From: Zygnema cylindricum | Taxonomy: Eukaryota; Streptophyta; Zygnematophyceae; Zygnematales; Zygnemataceae | Length of the DNA: 64,000 bases | Assembly: GCA_037447655.1 (NCBI GenBank) | Contig: JBBHKE010001900.1 | Location: 67,621-131,620 of the forward strand | Direction of reading: 5' to 3' | Shown: positions 15,207 through 28,200 of the stretch, piece after piece | Layout: the number at the start of each line of letters is the position of its first letter | How positions within the stretch are numbered: the stretch's first letter is position 1 | Program-made: the position numbers and the translations under genes | The notes under the pieces: model-generated | What the model saw: the letters and a program-made list of their open reading frames with translations, nothing else | Told to the model about the DNA's origin: nothing | Database searches by the model: none

Positions 15207-18200
15207 CTGTACATCGCCCTTCGTTATTATCATTAGTATTATTATTATTGCTATTTTTGGCGGCGTTGAAGTTCGGTTAGGTAGTTTTTTTTTTGGGTAC
15301 GCTATTTTGTTGGTGCTTTGTACTTGTTTTTGTTTTTCATCTCCTTTGTGGCTTGCCCTTGTTCGTGCCTTTGTTTCTTTCTTTCATTCGACCTTTTTTT
15401 CCTTTTGTTTGTTCTCTCCCCAGTTTCGTTTCCGCCTCTCTTTTTTTTTTGTTTGTTTGTTCCCGTGTATTCCGATGGTTTACCATCGCGCATTTCTATG
15501 AATTCATACGTCTATTAGCGTGGAGGATTTATTAGCGTTAATGCGTTAAAGCAATTCGTACACTATTCTGTACGATTACTGTGATTTCTGGCGGTAACGG
15601 CAGGAATCGGGTATTGTGTAGTCACCCTAGTAGCGATTTACAGTGGACCCGCCGATTATAATCCATACTATCTGCGAAATTCGGAGCTAAAATACCAAAT
15701 CGAAAAGGCAATGATGTGGCTCAGACGCATCGTGAAAATGATGTCATTGCCTCCAACTAATGATGCATTTGAAGTCAAAAACACGACACACGGATGTTTG
15801 TCCAAGCTTCGAAGCAACAGATACCGTATTGGAATTGTACTGTTCTGTGTCGTAATCGAAATACGGAATTACGGGAGTGTGAAATACGGACATTACTCAC
15901 AGGCCGGGTCCTCAGTACTGTAGTTGCACGCACGACGTGATCTACACAATTTCGGGTACTTTGCTGAACGGACGGAGCGACCCAAACGTTGACGGTTACG
16001 AAGGTAAAGTCATTGTAAACGAGCGCGTCTATTTCTAAGGCGACCGGTTTTGACCATTATAGCACAGAAGTACAGAAGTACAAGTGAGAACGTACATTGA
16101 TATTTTCAAGATTCAAGAGGTTCGTTGTAGCCTTACATTTTTTAGGCTTGGTCAATGGTACGCGAATTAATTATATTACAGCAGTGTACTGCAAGATCCA
16201 GTACAGTACAGTACTGTACTGTAGTGCTCCGGCGTTTAGAGGCTTTCACCTGTATTCGTTTAAATGGCGTTTAGGGATAGTCAAAACGTTTTTTTATTTT
16301 ATCATTTCGTTTTTTTGTTTTTCGTTTTATTATCCGTACATAAATTTACGGGCAGGCGGAAATGTTGTAGATATGTGAATACGAAATTACAAAGTTAAGG
16401 AATGGAGTGGATATTTTTCTTTTTGTTTTCCTCTTTTTTTATGTATAGCTATATGATTTAAAAAAAAACAAAAATAGGTTAAGACATATTCACGAGGGTC
16501 AAAACGTTTACACGTGGCGCGGTCGTATAGAGCTTTGGTGTTCGTAACCCAACACGAGTTACAGGATGACAATCGGCAACATCAAAATAGACGCCTGCGC
16601 GCATCGTCACGTCACCGTCAACGTTTTCGACGATTTAGAGATTTCCCGTTCAAAGTCGCCGGAATTATACACATTTGCGTCATGGTCTGCTATTACTCAA
16701 AATCCTGTATCAGCTTACCAAGCCCGTGTAAACGCGGTGCTGTACCTTTTATTTTTGCTTTGTCGCCTTGCACACAAAGCTTCACCTAGCTTGCGTTCAT
16801 TTTGGCGCAATTGGTATGTATCACCTACTTTATTATACATAATAAAGAAAACAAATCGGTGATACAAAAGAGGTCTCAACTGCGGTTGCTTTTTAGAGTG
16901 AATCACAAAGCGAAACATGACAGAATGTGCACCGACTATCTTACTATCCCATTTTTAGCAGCAATGGGACAGCAAAAAGAAAGTATAAAAAGTTCACACC
17001 TTCGAGGTTATGCACAACGAAGAAAGTTTGAAACATGGCTAAAAGTTTGATAAAAGAAACAATTGACATGCACATATCCTCTAATTCCACATTGCACAAG
17101 CGTTCGAATAATTTGCAAATATCTCTGACGACGTTTTACAAGAAGGATTTATCTCCTACGAGAGGGTTTCGAACATATAATAAATCCGAGTTAAACATGC
17201 ACGAGCATAAATAATGGATATATTTAGTTATTTTGTTCAGCATGAGTTGGATCCAACCATTAATTAGTTCGTACCAATCATTTACGATTTGTTCATAAAA
17301 ATGGTGACACACTTCATGTGTATTTTGATCTACGTGCCTCAAATAGACACACAGGGAGCACTTTTTTCCACATTTTTTATATTTATTGGTTACTTGTGCC
17401 ACATACTTCACGTTATTAAGCCCTAAAACAAGGCAAAAAGAGCAAACTCTTCCTCCCTCCCTCCCTCCCTCACTCTCGCTCCAATTCGTCGATGTGCAAT
17501 TTCCTTCACAGTTGGGAAAAAAAGAGGGAGAAAGAAAAGGAATAGGCGGGAATGTACAAGAGAGGAAAGGGAAGGCAAATGGAGGGAAAAATGGGAGGGG
17601 GGGAGAGCGATAGAAGGAAAGAGGTTTAAAGGGGAGGGGGTACAGAGGGATCAGGAGGGGGAGGGGAGTTAGTCGCTCTCTTCTCCCCCCTTCTTCCCCC
17701 CTTCCTCTCCCTAAACGTAAACCCTAATCCTAAAGATGTACATTCTAAACCAAAAGTGCGTAGGCGAGAGGAGGGAGAGAGAGAGGCAAAAATAAAAAAG
17801 ATAATCACTATCTCTCCTTCCACTAACCTCTCCTTTTCCCTTTGTATACCACTGTTTCCCCCCGTCTCCTTTTTGCTCCTATAATATCTTTATCTCGTAT
17901 GTTCCTACCCCGGTCCTCTGTCTCTCTCCCCTATCCTTGTCCTCCCTCTCTCCCTCTCTCTTATTATTGTCTTCCCTCTCTTTTTTTCCCCTCTCTTTCC
18001 CTTTGTACCTTTATCTCCCTCTCCTTTCCCCCATCCGTCCTCCTCGCCTTTGGCTTTAGGTTGTGAAGCTTAAGGTTTGGGCTATTGAGTTTAGGGCCAT
18101 AACCTTTTCTCGTTCATCCTCATTGGGATGATTGTCCGCAGTATATCGCATCATCGCCCCCCCGGAATAGGGTCGGCACACAACATCCCATCAGTATTGT

Positions 18201-19083
18201 TGCATGAATGACATCGCCAAATCAATCGGTCACTGGGTTGGTGACTATATGCACCTTTGTTTCGCGTCAGAGGTCACATTAGAGTACCCGAGTCCGTACC
18301 CGATTTGTACCCGACCGGTCGCGTTGGATCCGGAACGGTTTCGGTTGCCAAATGTTGGTGGCCGAACGGATTCGGCCGGGTGTTAAAAAAATAATAAAAA
18401 ATGGGTACGGCAGGGTAAGTAATAAACGAAAAAATGTGAAGGTTCCATAGATATGTACTACTACAGTACTGTGCTGTACTATAGTGTCCACACTATCCAG
18501 CATTAGTATACCTTGTACCGATAATCTTCACCCCATTCGGGTTACGGGTAGTCGCTACAAATCGAATTTCGGTTTTTTTTTTTTTCGTAAACGCGTTTCG
18601 GGTACCGGGTAACAATGGAGGAGCGTGTAATATCCCGGCCGGATTTCGGGTTCAAAATCAAAATAAAAAATGTCGGATTTGGGTATTTGAAATTTAGACT
18701 TTTGTCACTTCTGTTTGACTGTTTCACGCTGTAGCGTGTTACCTTTGCCCGGTGTGCTGTCCTGCAGTGGATTATATTGAGGGCATGACGGCATGTATTA
18801 CTGTATCGTGTACGCATGGTTGAATGTGGTTGACGCGGGTTCAAATCCCTTGAATTACGTCAGCTACACGTTCTTACACGTTCATTCGGCGATTAAATTG
18901 GAATTAGTTATTGAACGAATGCAGCCATTTAGGAGAGCGTTCACCAGAGTGGCTTTTACGGTTCGTTCTCAAATTGCACAAGTACCGTAGCAAAGTAATA
19001 TCAACACTGGTATCACCGTAACAGACTTTTCTGTTGCCCAGCCATTATTTCTGCCTCCGGCCTTCAGAATCAGCACGGCAGCC
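15207..19083. other. intergenic, low-complexity and palindromic repeats
   Basis: No protein or RNA gene recognised. It holds a TACAGTACAGTACTGTACTG palindromic run at about 16196-16222 and a related one at about 18461-18485, polypurine/polypyrimidine tracts at 17440-18020, and a stretch rich in GGGTA/TACCCG words at about 18280-18670. Open frames in the T-rich stretch 15202-15535 have biased composition. The last about 100 bases are probably the SKP1 leader. Confidence 0.5.
17440..18030. repeat. polypurine/polypyrimidine low-complexity tracts
   Basis: Starts with a CCCT run (about 17452-17470), then GGGAGG/GAAAGG-rich DNA, then CTCTCCC-rich DNA on the same strand. Several open frames cross it but none resembles a protein. 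Confidence 0.75.
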
Positions 19084-20355
19084 ATGTCTTCAGACGGAAT
19101 GGTAAAGCTGAAGAGTTTAGATGAAGAGATTTTTGAGGTTGAGAGAGATGTGGCTCTTATGTCTGAAACTGTGAAGGGAATGCTTGATGAAGTGTCAACT
19201 GATTGTGGAATCCCTCTACCCAATGTTACTGCCCGGATTCTTGCTAAAGTGATTGAATACTGCAAGAAACACGTGGACGCCAGCAAAGCATCTGGTGATA
19301 AGCCAAGTGCTTCTGCGGAAGAAGAACTTAAGGGATGGGATGCGGAGTTTGTCAAGGTTGAACAAGCCGTGCTGTTTGACTTGATTCTGGTAAAGTCACG
19401 CCCTCACTTAGTGCTTTTTTTTCTTTATCTTTGTCTATTATTCTGTTCTCCTTGTTTTGATTTCGATGGTATTGTCGATGGACGTTACAGTTATAATGTT
19501 TACATATCCTAGGGTTTCTTAAGATACATGCTTAATTCCGAGTTTCCTGTTTTCTTGTTGTAAACTGGAGGGAATTTCTCTCTCTCTTTGACACAGTATG
19601 TTATGAGTTTGCGTTTGACTAGTTCCTGAGCAGATGCAGACGACCTGCCTGAAATGTTTTCTTTTCGTTCTATCATCTTCTATGTGAAGTATCTGGAAAA
19701 AATCAAATGTCATTGAATACCTGCTATTTGTAATTTGTCAATATGCTTAGTTTTTCATGTTTAATTACTCTGTGCATCACATGGCTGCTTTAACTACTTT
19801 TGTGTTCAGAGGTCATTTTGCTTTGTGTCAGGGCTTCTTTCATTTAGGTTGAAGTCCTATGTGGTTGACATCGTGAGTGGTCGGATATGTGCTGTTCGTT
19901 GATAGGGTAATTCCAAGAGAGAAATTTACCCTGATGATGAGGGTGAATCTTACTGTTTTATGAGTAACCGTGCGTATGATTACTCCAAAGCTGTATATGC
20001 GATTCACGCTCAGAACGGGGGCAAAATTTGTGCAGTAACCCTATGGCTGTATTTCGAAAGGAGCAGTGGTTGGGCATCATGGATGTTCATGAATTTATTA
20101 TATACTTTTGGTCTTGCTTGAGTTTGTGGAACACATTGTATCGCTGCATTCAACATTATACTTTCTGTGGACGTGTTGCAGGCGGCCAATTATCTCAATA
20201 TCAAATCTCTGTTGGACCTGACGTGTCAAACTGTAGCTGACATGATTAAGGGTAAAACTCCTGAAGAGATTAGGCGACAATTCAACATCAAGAATGACTT
20301 CACTCCAGAGGAGGAGGAGGAAGTTAGGCGTGAGAATCAGTGGGCATTTGAGTGA
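19084..20355 (+). CDS. SKP1: SKP1, SCF ubiquitin-ligase adaptor
   Basis: SKP1 bridges the cullin CUL1 to F-box proteins in SCF E3 ligases. Two exons: 19084-19389 (102 codons) and 20182-20355 (57 codons plus TGA), joined in phase 0 at [17 protein letters not shown]; 159 residues, normal for plant SKP1. The N-terminal POZ-like fold starts [13 protein letters not shown] and contains [20 protein letters not shown]; the C-terminal F-box-binding helices carry [20 protein letters not shown] and end ENQWAFE, the signature tail of the family. The start is supported by CGGCAGCCATGT and by alignment of the whole N-terminus. The single intron after the LFDLIL segment is in the usual plant position. No damage seen; it looks functional. 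Confidence 0.97.
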
Positions 20356-22261
20356 TATGGGGAATTTTGTAGCAGGTTCAATTTCTGTTTGTTTCAGGAT
20401 GTGATCAGGGGTTTTGTGATATATGAGTTTGATGCCCTTTTAATGTCACGGGAGACGCTACGCTTCTTCTGGATATGGCCTTTTTTCAATCCTTGAACAT
20501 TTTAGCTATAGAGTCCTTATATTGTGACATACTTTTTTGAACAAGGCATTGCTTTTTATCGGAAAGTAACATCATTGACTTGCAGACATCCGACAAAGTA
20601 GAAATGTATTAACCTAAAAAATTAGTGAAAGCTGTGAAAGCTGTTAGCAATGTTGGTCTATAGAATTCTAATTGAAATGGTAGCACGTGACGTGTATGGA
20701 TAAGGAACACAAGACAGGAACTGTCAGTTTGGACGCCGTTCAAGATTATATGTCATTGGGTTTGGAGATTCCCTGGCTAACTCCGTGTTCGTTGCTTAAC
20801 GAATTTCTGTAATGTCTTTGTTTGTTTTAAGTCTCTGTATTGTTATGGTTTTGCCAGGCAAATATACCAGTCACTTATGCTGTGGTTAGAAAAAGTCTTG
20901 AACTCGTAAAGTCAGAGAGAGCACTAACAGCCTTGTACCAATGTAAAAGTTGATGCTGCCTCCTGAAATTTCATGGTTGATGTGAAGATGTTTCCTTCAA
21001 CTGAAGAGTTTTCCAAGTTTGTTAAGAAACTTTGGCATTTTGTATGTTGACTTCATATTTTTTAGCTTAGGTGCTAGTTTGTGCTCATGTCCACAGCAAT
21101 GGTCTTAATGCTATTGAGTTTCCTACCCCTTTCTGTTTTACGTATAGCTCGATGCTTCTAACTCAGTCCAAATGTAAGGTGGTTCTGGATGAAATGTACA
21201 AAACCTATGTTAGAGATTTCCTCTGAAGGGTTTAGGGAAAGCCAAACTTGCCAAGCACCAACAACAGGACACCATATTGAGATTTGGAGAGAGATTTTTA
21301 ATTCGCAACAAATCTGGATCCTTAGTAGCAATATTATGCGGGGTGAGACAGTGGTGGTTTCAATTGCCATTTGTGGTGTTCCAATTTTTTTCATCATTGA
21401 CATCTTAGCTAGAACCTTGTGACTGCAATTCCTATGTACTTCATGCAGACACGTGATTAATGTTTCGCTCGGGACTGGAATGCTTAATAGCATGATAAAT
21501 GTTCAGCAAGATAAGGCTGGGATCCTTACAAACTCTGGGTAATTATTGTGCTGGGGTTCTCCTGCCCATTTGGATTAAAGCATGTAAGCATTTAAGCATG
21601 CCTTTCCACGCGTTTGTTACAAAATCAATGCCCATCCTCCCACAGATGCAGGATTCATGTTATGAGCATCTATGACGCATGAAAAGAGACGGATTCCAGT
21701 ATTTGGCTAGGGGCGAAATGCCTATCATGATGGAGAGTTCTTCGTTTGACTGTCGCTTGTAATAATTGCAACCTTTAAAAAATCATGTTGGTTAAATCTT
21801 CTGTGAGGAAAGTGCTTACAGTTCCAACAAACTTTTGCACTGACGAAGGGCATTACAACGTACCTTTGCCCTATTTGAAGCATTTAATGTTGGTCAAATT
21901 ATTTTGAGGCTGCAAGCCAAACAGAAGAGTCTAGGAACATGTAACTAGTCTTGACCACCGAATCGAGGGACGGAGTAGATAAAGAAAAAATGGGAAATTG
22001 GGGCCTGAGGATAATGATAACCACAAACTAAATGATAAATTTATATAAAGGCTTGAAGCGAAACAAAATAAGTTGCGCAAACTTTGCCAACTTTTAGCAT
22101 TCTGAGCTTGCTTTTTTTTGAGAATTTTGCATCTCACCATTAAAACTACATGAGGAAATCAAGCAACGCAGTTACAAGTTTTGCAATTAAAACATTTCAG
22201 TCAGGAAATCGCTTTCTGCCCATATATATAAAAAACCAAAATTGGGAAGTCACAAGACATG
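20356..22261. other. intergenic, no gene recognised
   Basis: Between the SKP1 stop and the 3' end of the SET gene, which converges on it. Open frames such as 21158-21493 (-) and 21189-21422 (+) overlap on opposite strands and resemble nothing known. It probably contains both 3' untranslated regions. Confidence 0.5.
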
Positions 22262-25200
22262 TCAGTGACATTTGCGTTTGCGTACACCTTCCAAATCTTT
22301 ACTAACAACACCTCGTTTTAAATCGCCACTTTCTGACTTCAAAACTTCCAGCCATGTTTCTAAAATTTTCTTCTGCCCGTATCGATAAGCGAAAGCTTTT
22401 CGGATGAAAAACCTTAGAGCCTCGGATTCGCGATTGCAACCATGTTTTCCATTCACCGTTTCTTTAATTTTCCCTTCAGCCATATTAATCTCCTTCTCAT
22501 TCGCAACAAGGTCAACATCGTCTCCTAACTTTAAATAAGCCCCTGTTATTCCTGCAGGAACAGTCTTTTCTTTCCTCCCCTCCCCATCTCCCTCCTCTCC
22601 CATCTCCTCCCATAGACGCCTATCCTTTTCAGCATGTCCTCCAGAAATTTCTTTTTTCACTGCCAGAAGCAAACGGCGTAATGCCGCCCTTGCTTTCTTC
22701 TTCCTGCAAAAAGACCCCACTAGTTCTCTCATCTCAGCCTTCTCTCTCCTTTCTGTCTCCCCCTTCTCTCTATCCCTTCTGTCCCCCCCTTCTCTCTCCC
22801 TTCTCTCTGTCCCACAATTCCATTCTTCAGCTGCGTACATGTTTCAGAACAAAATGCTGACTTCACTCACAGCCACTATGACACATGTCGTTGTGTAATT
22901 TGGGGCTAAAGAGGACGCCTTGGTTAAGAATACTTTACCTTGACTGGTTCATTAGTTGCAAAACAAATGCCCTTGAGAGTTCGTCTCCTCCCTCCTGTTT
23001 AGACTGGTTACCATCCTCTGTTTTTTTTTCCTCCGCCTTCACATTTTCTGCCTCCATTTTGACCTAAACACAGTATCACAGGATACAGGAATTAGCGACA
23101 GAGGGACAAAATAAAGCCGCTTTTCTTTTTTTGTTGCTTCCTTCTTCCCCATGGAGTGTTCCTCTACTTTCATTTCAAGATAAGAACCTACTTTTCAGCT
23201 ATAAAATTGACAAGGTGAGAGTTTTTGACATACCAGAAAGGAAGAAGCCCCTGCCGCATCCATATCTGATTCGCTCTCCAAAGAACAGATAGCCATGGCT
23301 GCCATAAGTCGTGATGGAGACGGAGGAAGGCTCAAAAAATGCACTTTTCCGACTCCACTTACCTCAAGTAAACGTTCTTTTACATCTACAGGTAGCAGGC
23401 AAAGAATTTAAGCACGAGTTGGAAACAAAGTAAGGTGCCGTCTCGACAGTATGAAACCATCTGTTTTGCTTTTTCCACCGAAATCCACATAACTCACACT
23501 TATTTATGTGCAAGTAAAGTATATGCACTCTATAAACAGTACTGGTCTGACTAATTACAGTAAGAGGCATGGTTTAAACCTTTAATATAGAAGCCTCTTG
23601 ACATATAAGACCGCCACTTGCCATGTGGATGCTATACATGATAGTTCTACAGGACACATTTTTAATTAAATTTTTACTCAAAAGAATTCGAATAAGAAAG
23701 GTTTGACGCAAAGACGTGGGATATGCGCTCCTTTTCGCACTTGCACTAAATGGAAAGTGCCGTTAAAAGATGGCACTTCAATGGATCTTAACCCACTATA
23801 ACTCAATATTATAAAGATTGAATTTATGGAAGTTAACAGTGTTATCCCACAAGGATGTGAAAATAAAACTTCTTACCAGCCAAAGGGTCATCAGAGGGAG
23901 GAGCCATCGCAATTTCCACGAAGTCGAAGGGATTATTGAGTTCCACAAGTTTTGCAGATAACTGCAATCCACAAATTTTTGAACTTAAGACTGAGGAAGA
24001 GATATCATCAAACATCAATGCAATTCATACAAACCACAATATATGATGATTGTTTCTTATGCCGCAAATTGTTTAAAAAAAAGTGCAGATCTGCAACGTA
24101 CCTGTAAGCATCGGGTTTCGTTATCCACCCCATTTATTGCATCCTCAAGAATAGAACCTTTCTGAAGAAAAACAACCCCAACTCACGATTACAATGGGAA
24201 GTTAAATTGGAAACAGTTGCAATAATTGATGGCTAATCCATAACTTGCCATCCCACTCGCATTCCTTTTCAAAAAAGGCCAAAAAAATAAAAAAATCCAA
24301 TCAAAGAAGAGTGCCAAAACGGGCTTGAGTTCAAAAACGGTACCAAAGGAAAGGGCAAAAGGCAAACAAAAAAAATGAAGAAATGAGTTACCTTTAAGTC
24401 ACAAACTGCTTTCAGAATTAAATGTGAGGAATCCTCTTCCCAAAGAGGCTCCACTACAACACCCAGTAAGTGAGAGGGCATCCACGACAAAAATGGGGCT
24501 AATACCAAGCTTTCTTTCTTGAATTCCTCACACTTCATGTTCTTTCCTTCTACTTCCGACTCTTTAAAATCAATAGCCGAATTTAGATTAGACACGTATC
24601 GACCATGGAGTTGAAGAAGTGCTTGTGCCCAACAAAAATTTGTCCATGTCATGACCTGTATTCAATAATCATTTCCACAGTTTCAGCAAGAATTGCTATA
24701 TTCACAATTTCAGAAAACGATTTTACGACTTTCACGTTTAAACTATTATGACTGCACATTTGAAACTGCATTTTTGCTAAAATTTTAGTACAATATAAAA
24801 GGCATCTAGAATATATTTGCTAAGAAAAAATATGAGCTACAAGATATGAGGTATAATACGAAGTTATAGCGTCTTTTTTATAACAATTGCTTCATATTAT
24901 TCAGTAACAACATTATCAATGCCATATCAGCTCACTATTACTATAGTAAAAACAAAACAAACTTGAGCAATAAACAAATGACAGATAAACAACTAGAATT
25001 GATGAGAATTCTTCAATATTTTGAAGCAACTGGAGTAGAATTACCTGAGAAAATTTATGAAGTATTTCTCTCTGCAGAAGTTTTTGCAATAATAAAAACT
25101 GTAACCAAAAACTCCCACCTTTCCCAATTTTCTCACTGGAAACTATACAAGTATAATCGTAAGGCAAACTTTTTAATCCATTTCTTGTATGATACAGCAC

Positions 25201-28200
25201 CACTCCACAGAGTCAAAACGTAGTCCAGAAAAAATGTTATAATACACAAAATATCTGATTTTCCCTACATTACATACTTGGATACATCACACCAAAAGTC
25301 CACATTAATTTTCCAATTCTTAACTACAAAATTCAAATTGGTTTGCTCAAATGTTTTTCTTTACTAAAAGCCTAGCATACCGTCAATTTTTTTTTTTTTT
25401 TTTTTAAGAAACAAGCACATCTTTTTATCCATTTGTCATGACAACGTTTTCCGGGTAACTACACAAATTTACATAAAATAAAATAGAAAAACAATTAGTG
25501 GGTTAACACCTACACAACTCATCGTAACTAATCCAGACTGAACTTTTTTTCAATTAAACGATCAATAAAAATGTTCAGTGAAAATCATGGTGAATGTGCA
25601 ACACACATTAATACAATTTTTCCAAAGAACACTGCACATAAAATAGAGTGCACTGCCACTATAGTCATACCAACAGAATCAACAACATTGACACTAACAG
25701 TGGTGTATAACTCCCACCTGTTCCTCCATCTCAGCCTCCTGTTCTTCCATCCTCTCTCCAAGTCCAGTACCTTCTAAGAGCTCCAAAATTTCCTTCGATG
25801 GCCATACCTGCCCAGCTCCAAAAATGTGAATAATATTTCTGGCACATCCTCACAGTCACTACACCTTTCCTTGTTATAAGAGTATCTAAGAGATTTTGTG
25901 GTCCGGTTTGAGGGGTCCAAAATCATAAAAACTACCTAATAACACTAATAAAAAGAGTGGACAACATGCAGCCACGTCACTCAAACTTAAACCAGTACTG
26001 CTGATTCCAATTCCCCATTAACACTATTAATTCTTTTACTTTAATAGTAATGGACAGTGTATTATGGTTTCTACAGTGTATTATGATGATTACGCCGATT
26101 GTTGAAATTTGAAATGGAACTGACTTGGACATGGGATAGACAACACCAACTCATATGTGCAAAACAAATGGCATAATTACGCCTCCTGTTGCCCACGATT
26201 TTGTTTATAACAAATCGTGGTTCACCATATCTTAATTGCATGGATCCAAGACGTATGGACCGAACTGATTGTGGTGAGAGGTAAAAGTTGAACTTGCTCT
26301 TCGTGCAACATAAAAGCAACCTAGAGTTCCCTTTGACAACTTCTATAGTCACATTGAAAGCAAATGAACTACGACTAACCAGGAAAAAAAAGCAAAAATC
26401 CGCAGATGAAACCATATATTTCTCAAATGGTATCCAAGCTACGCACAAAAAGATGTTTTGGGATTTTTCACGCTTTCAACAAACAATTGTGTTCAAGGAC
26501 CACTTACTGTTTCCTCCAAGCAGGAAAGCTTTCCAATTATAGAGCTCCATCGTGAATCAACACCACAATTACGTTCCCAAATTAACAACATTTGTAATTG
26601 CAGAACTTCCGGCACTTCTCCCACCTGGCCCAAATCAAAAAAATATCGGTCACTAAAAGCCGAATAAGCATTTTGGTACAAAAAAAGAAATCACAGGTAA
26701 ACAGTCTTTGGTAACGATCACAAAGGAAACTCGGGTAAAAATTAGTATAACCGTTTCAAGATTGAGGAACTAACTGGTAGAGAGTGCTTTTTAACATCAA
26801 AATCGATAGACAATTTAAAAAAAACAGAACATCCTGAAAGGGATTTTACCTGTTGTAGCGCTATCGCCAATGGGTTTTGGGCAACTAAAGCCGTACGTAA
26901 AGACAAAATCTCACTGGTAGGAATCCTGACTAGCAGTTGCCCTGCACAGAAACCGTGCGCAAAAAACACCTGAACTGAATGAACTTCGAATGGGCCAAAA
27001 AACAACTGTAAAGGGAAAAATTCAGGAGAAAATCAAGCCTCCATTTTGGTACAATTTTTCTAGGTGCAAGTCAACAAAAATTACCATGAGCACATTGCAA
27101 ATTGAAAAAAAAAGTTTTTCTTGATCAGAAAAAGAAAGGCCGATACAATTTTCACAAATCTTTGCACATCAATCTACCACAGAAGTAAAACAGAGAGAAG
27201 TAGAAAATAGAGACGGGACACCTCTGGAGCAGTTGTCAACGACCTGGAGAACTGTTGAGTTCTTGGTTCTCATGGAGCCTGTCAAAAAATTCATAGAGAA
27301 ATACCCCTTAGACAAAGAGCCAATAGAAAATCTTGAAATACGCGTGTGATATAAATCCAAAACCATATTTAACCTCGATTTTGATACAAAGTTCATTAAT
27401 GTACACAAATGGATTACAAATGTACAAATGAAAAACAAATACAAATGTATAGATGTAATCTTCTCCAGTCCAATGATCTGCGCATTAACTCATGCTTTTA
27501 CACGAAATAGATCCACTTAACCCAGTTTAGGAAGCAATTAACAAACAGATCAAGAACAGTGAAGGCCACAACAACATTGGAAAACAGTATAATGACCTAT
27601 GTTCTGGACAAAAGCAAAAAAAAAGGGTCGGGAGAGAAATTGGTTTAAATAACAGTGAAGAAACAGAAGGAATGTACAAACCAAAAAGACCATATTTTAA
27701 AGAAACAAGTGTAATCTTAGAAAGTTAAACGAGAAAAAAACAGAATAAAAAACAAGAATGACTTGACCCCCTAAGGAAAAACAATAGATTTAGACTCACT
27801 ATATCTAACAAGCAGAATAAGAAACAAATCTGCAATAGAAACCCGACGCCATAACCTTTTCAAGTGAGAAAATGCGTAAATAAACAACTAAAACTAACAT
27901 GCATAACTCACAGAATGGAGAAAAAACAAGTTGTAAGGCGTCCCTCGGCAACAACTGTTCTACAGGTTCTGTCAAAAAAGACAGCTTAAATTTAGTTACT
28001 TTGTTTCATGACGACTTTTTCCCACCAGAGGACATTGATTAACATGCAAAAAGGGGGAGGGGGAGAGAGAGGGAGAAGGGAGGGGGAGGGGAAGAGAGGG
28101 AGAGAGGGAGAGAAGGGAGAGGGAGAGGGAGACTGAGAGAGAGAGAGGGAAAATCGGAGAGGGAAGAGGGGAGAGGGAAGAGGGGAGAGGGATTGAGTGG

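Noticed and set aside
15202-15535. Hydrophobic Phe/Cys-rich frames that look like membrane proteins
   Set aside because: Three overlapping frames in T-rich DNA give similar composition; none resembles a known protein.
18783-18862. GGGTTCAAATCCC resembling a tRNA T-arm/B box, with nearby TGACG and CGTCA that could pair
   Set aside because: The T-stem pairs only partly, and no A box, anticodon stem or proper acceptor stem can be drawn.
25900-26060. Words such as AACACTAATA, GCCACGTC and TTAACACTATTAATT resembling the CACCG family
   Set aside because: No terminal repeats or ordered alignment long enough to call an element.
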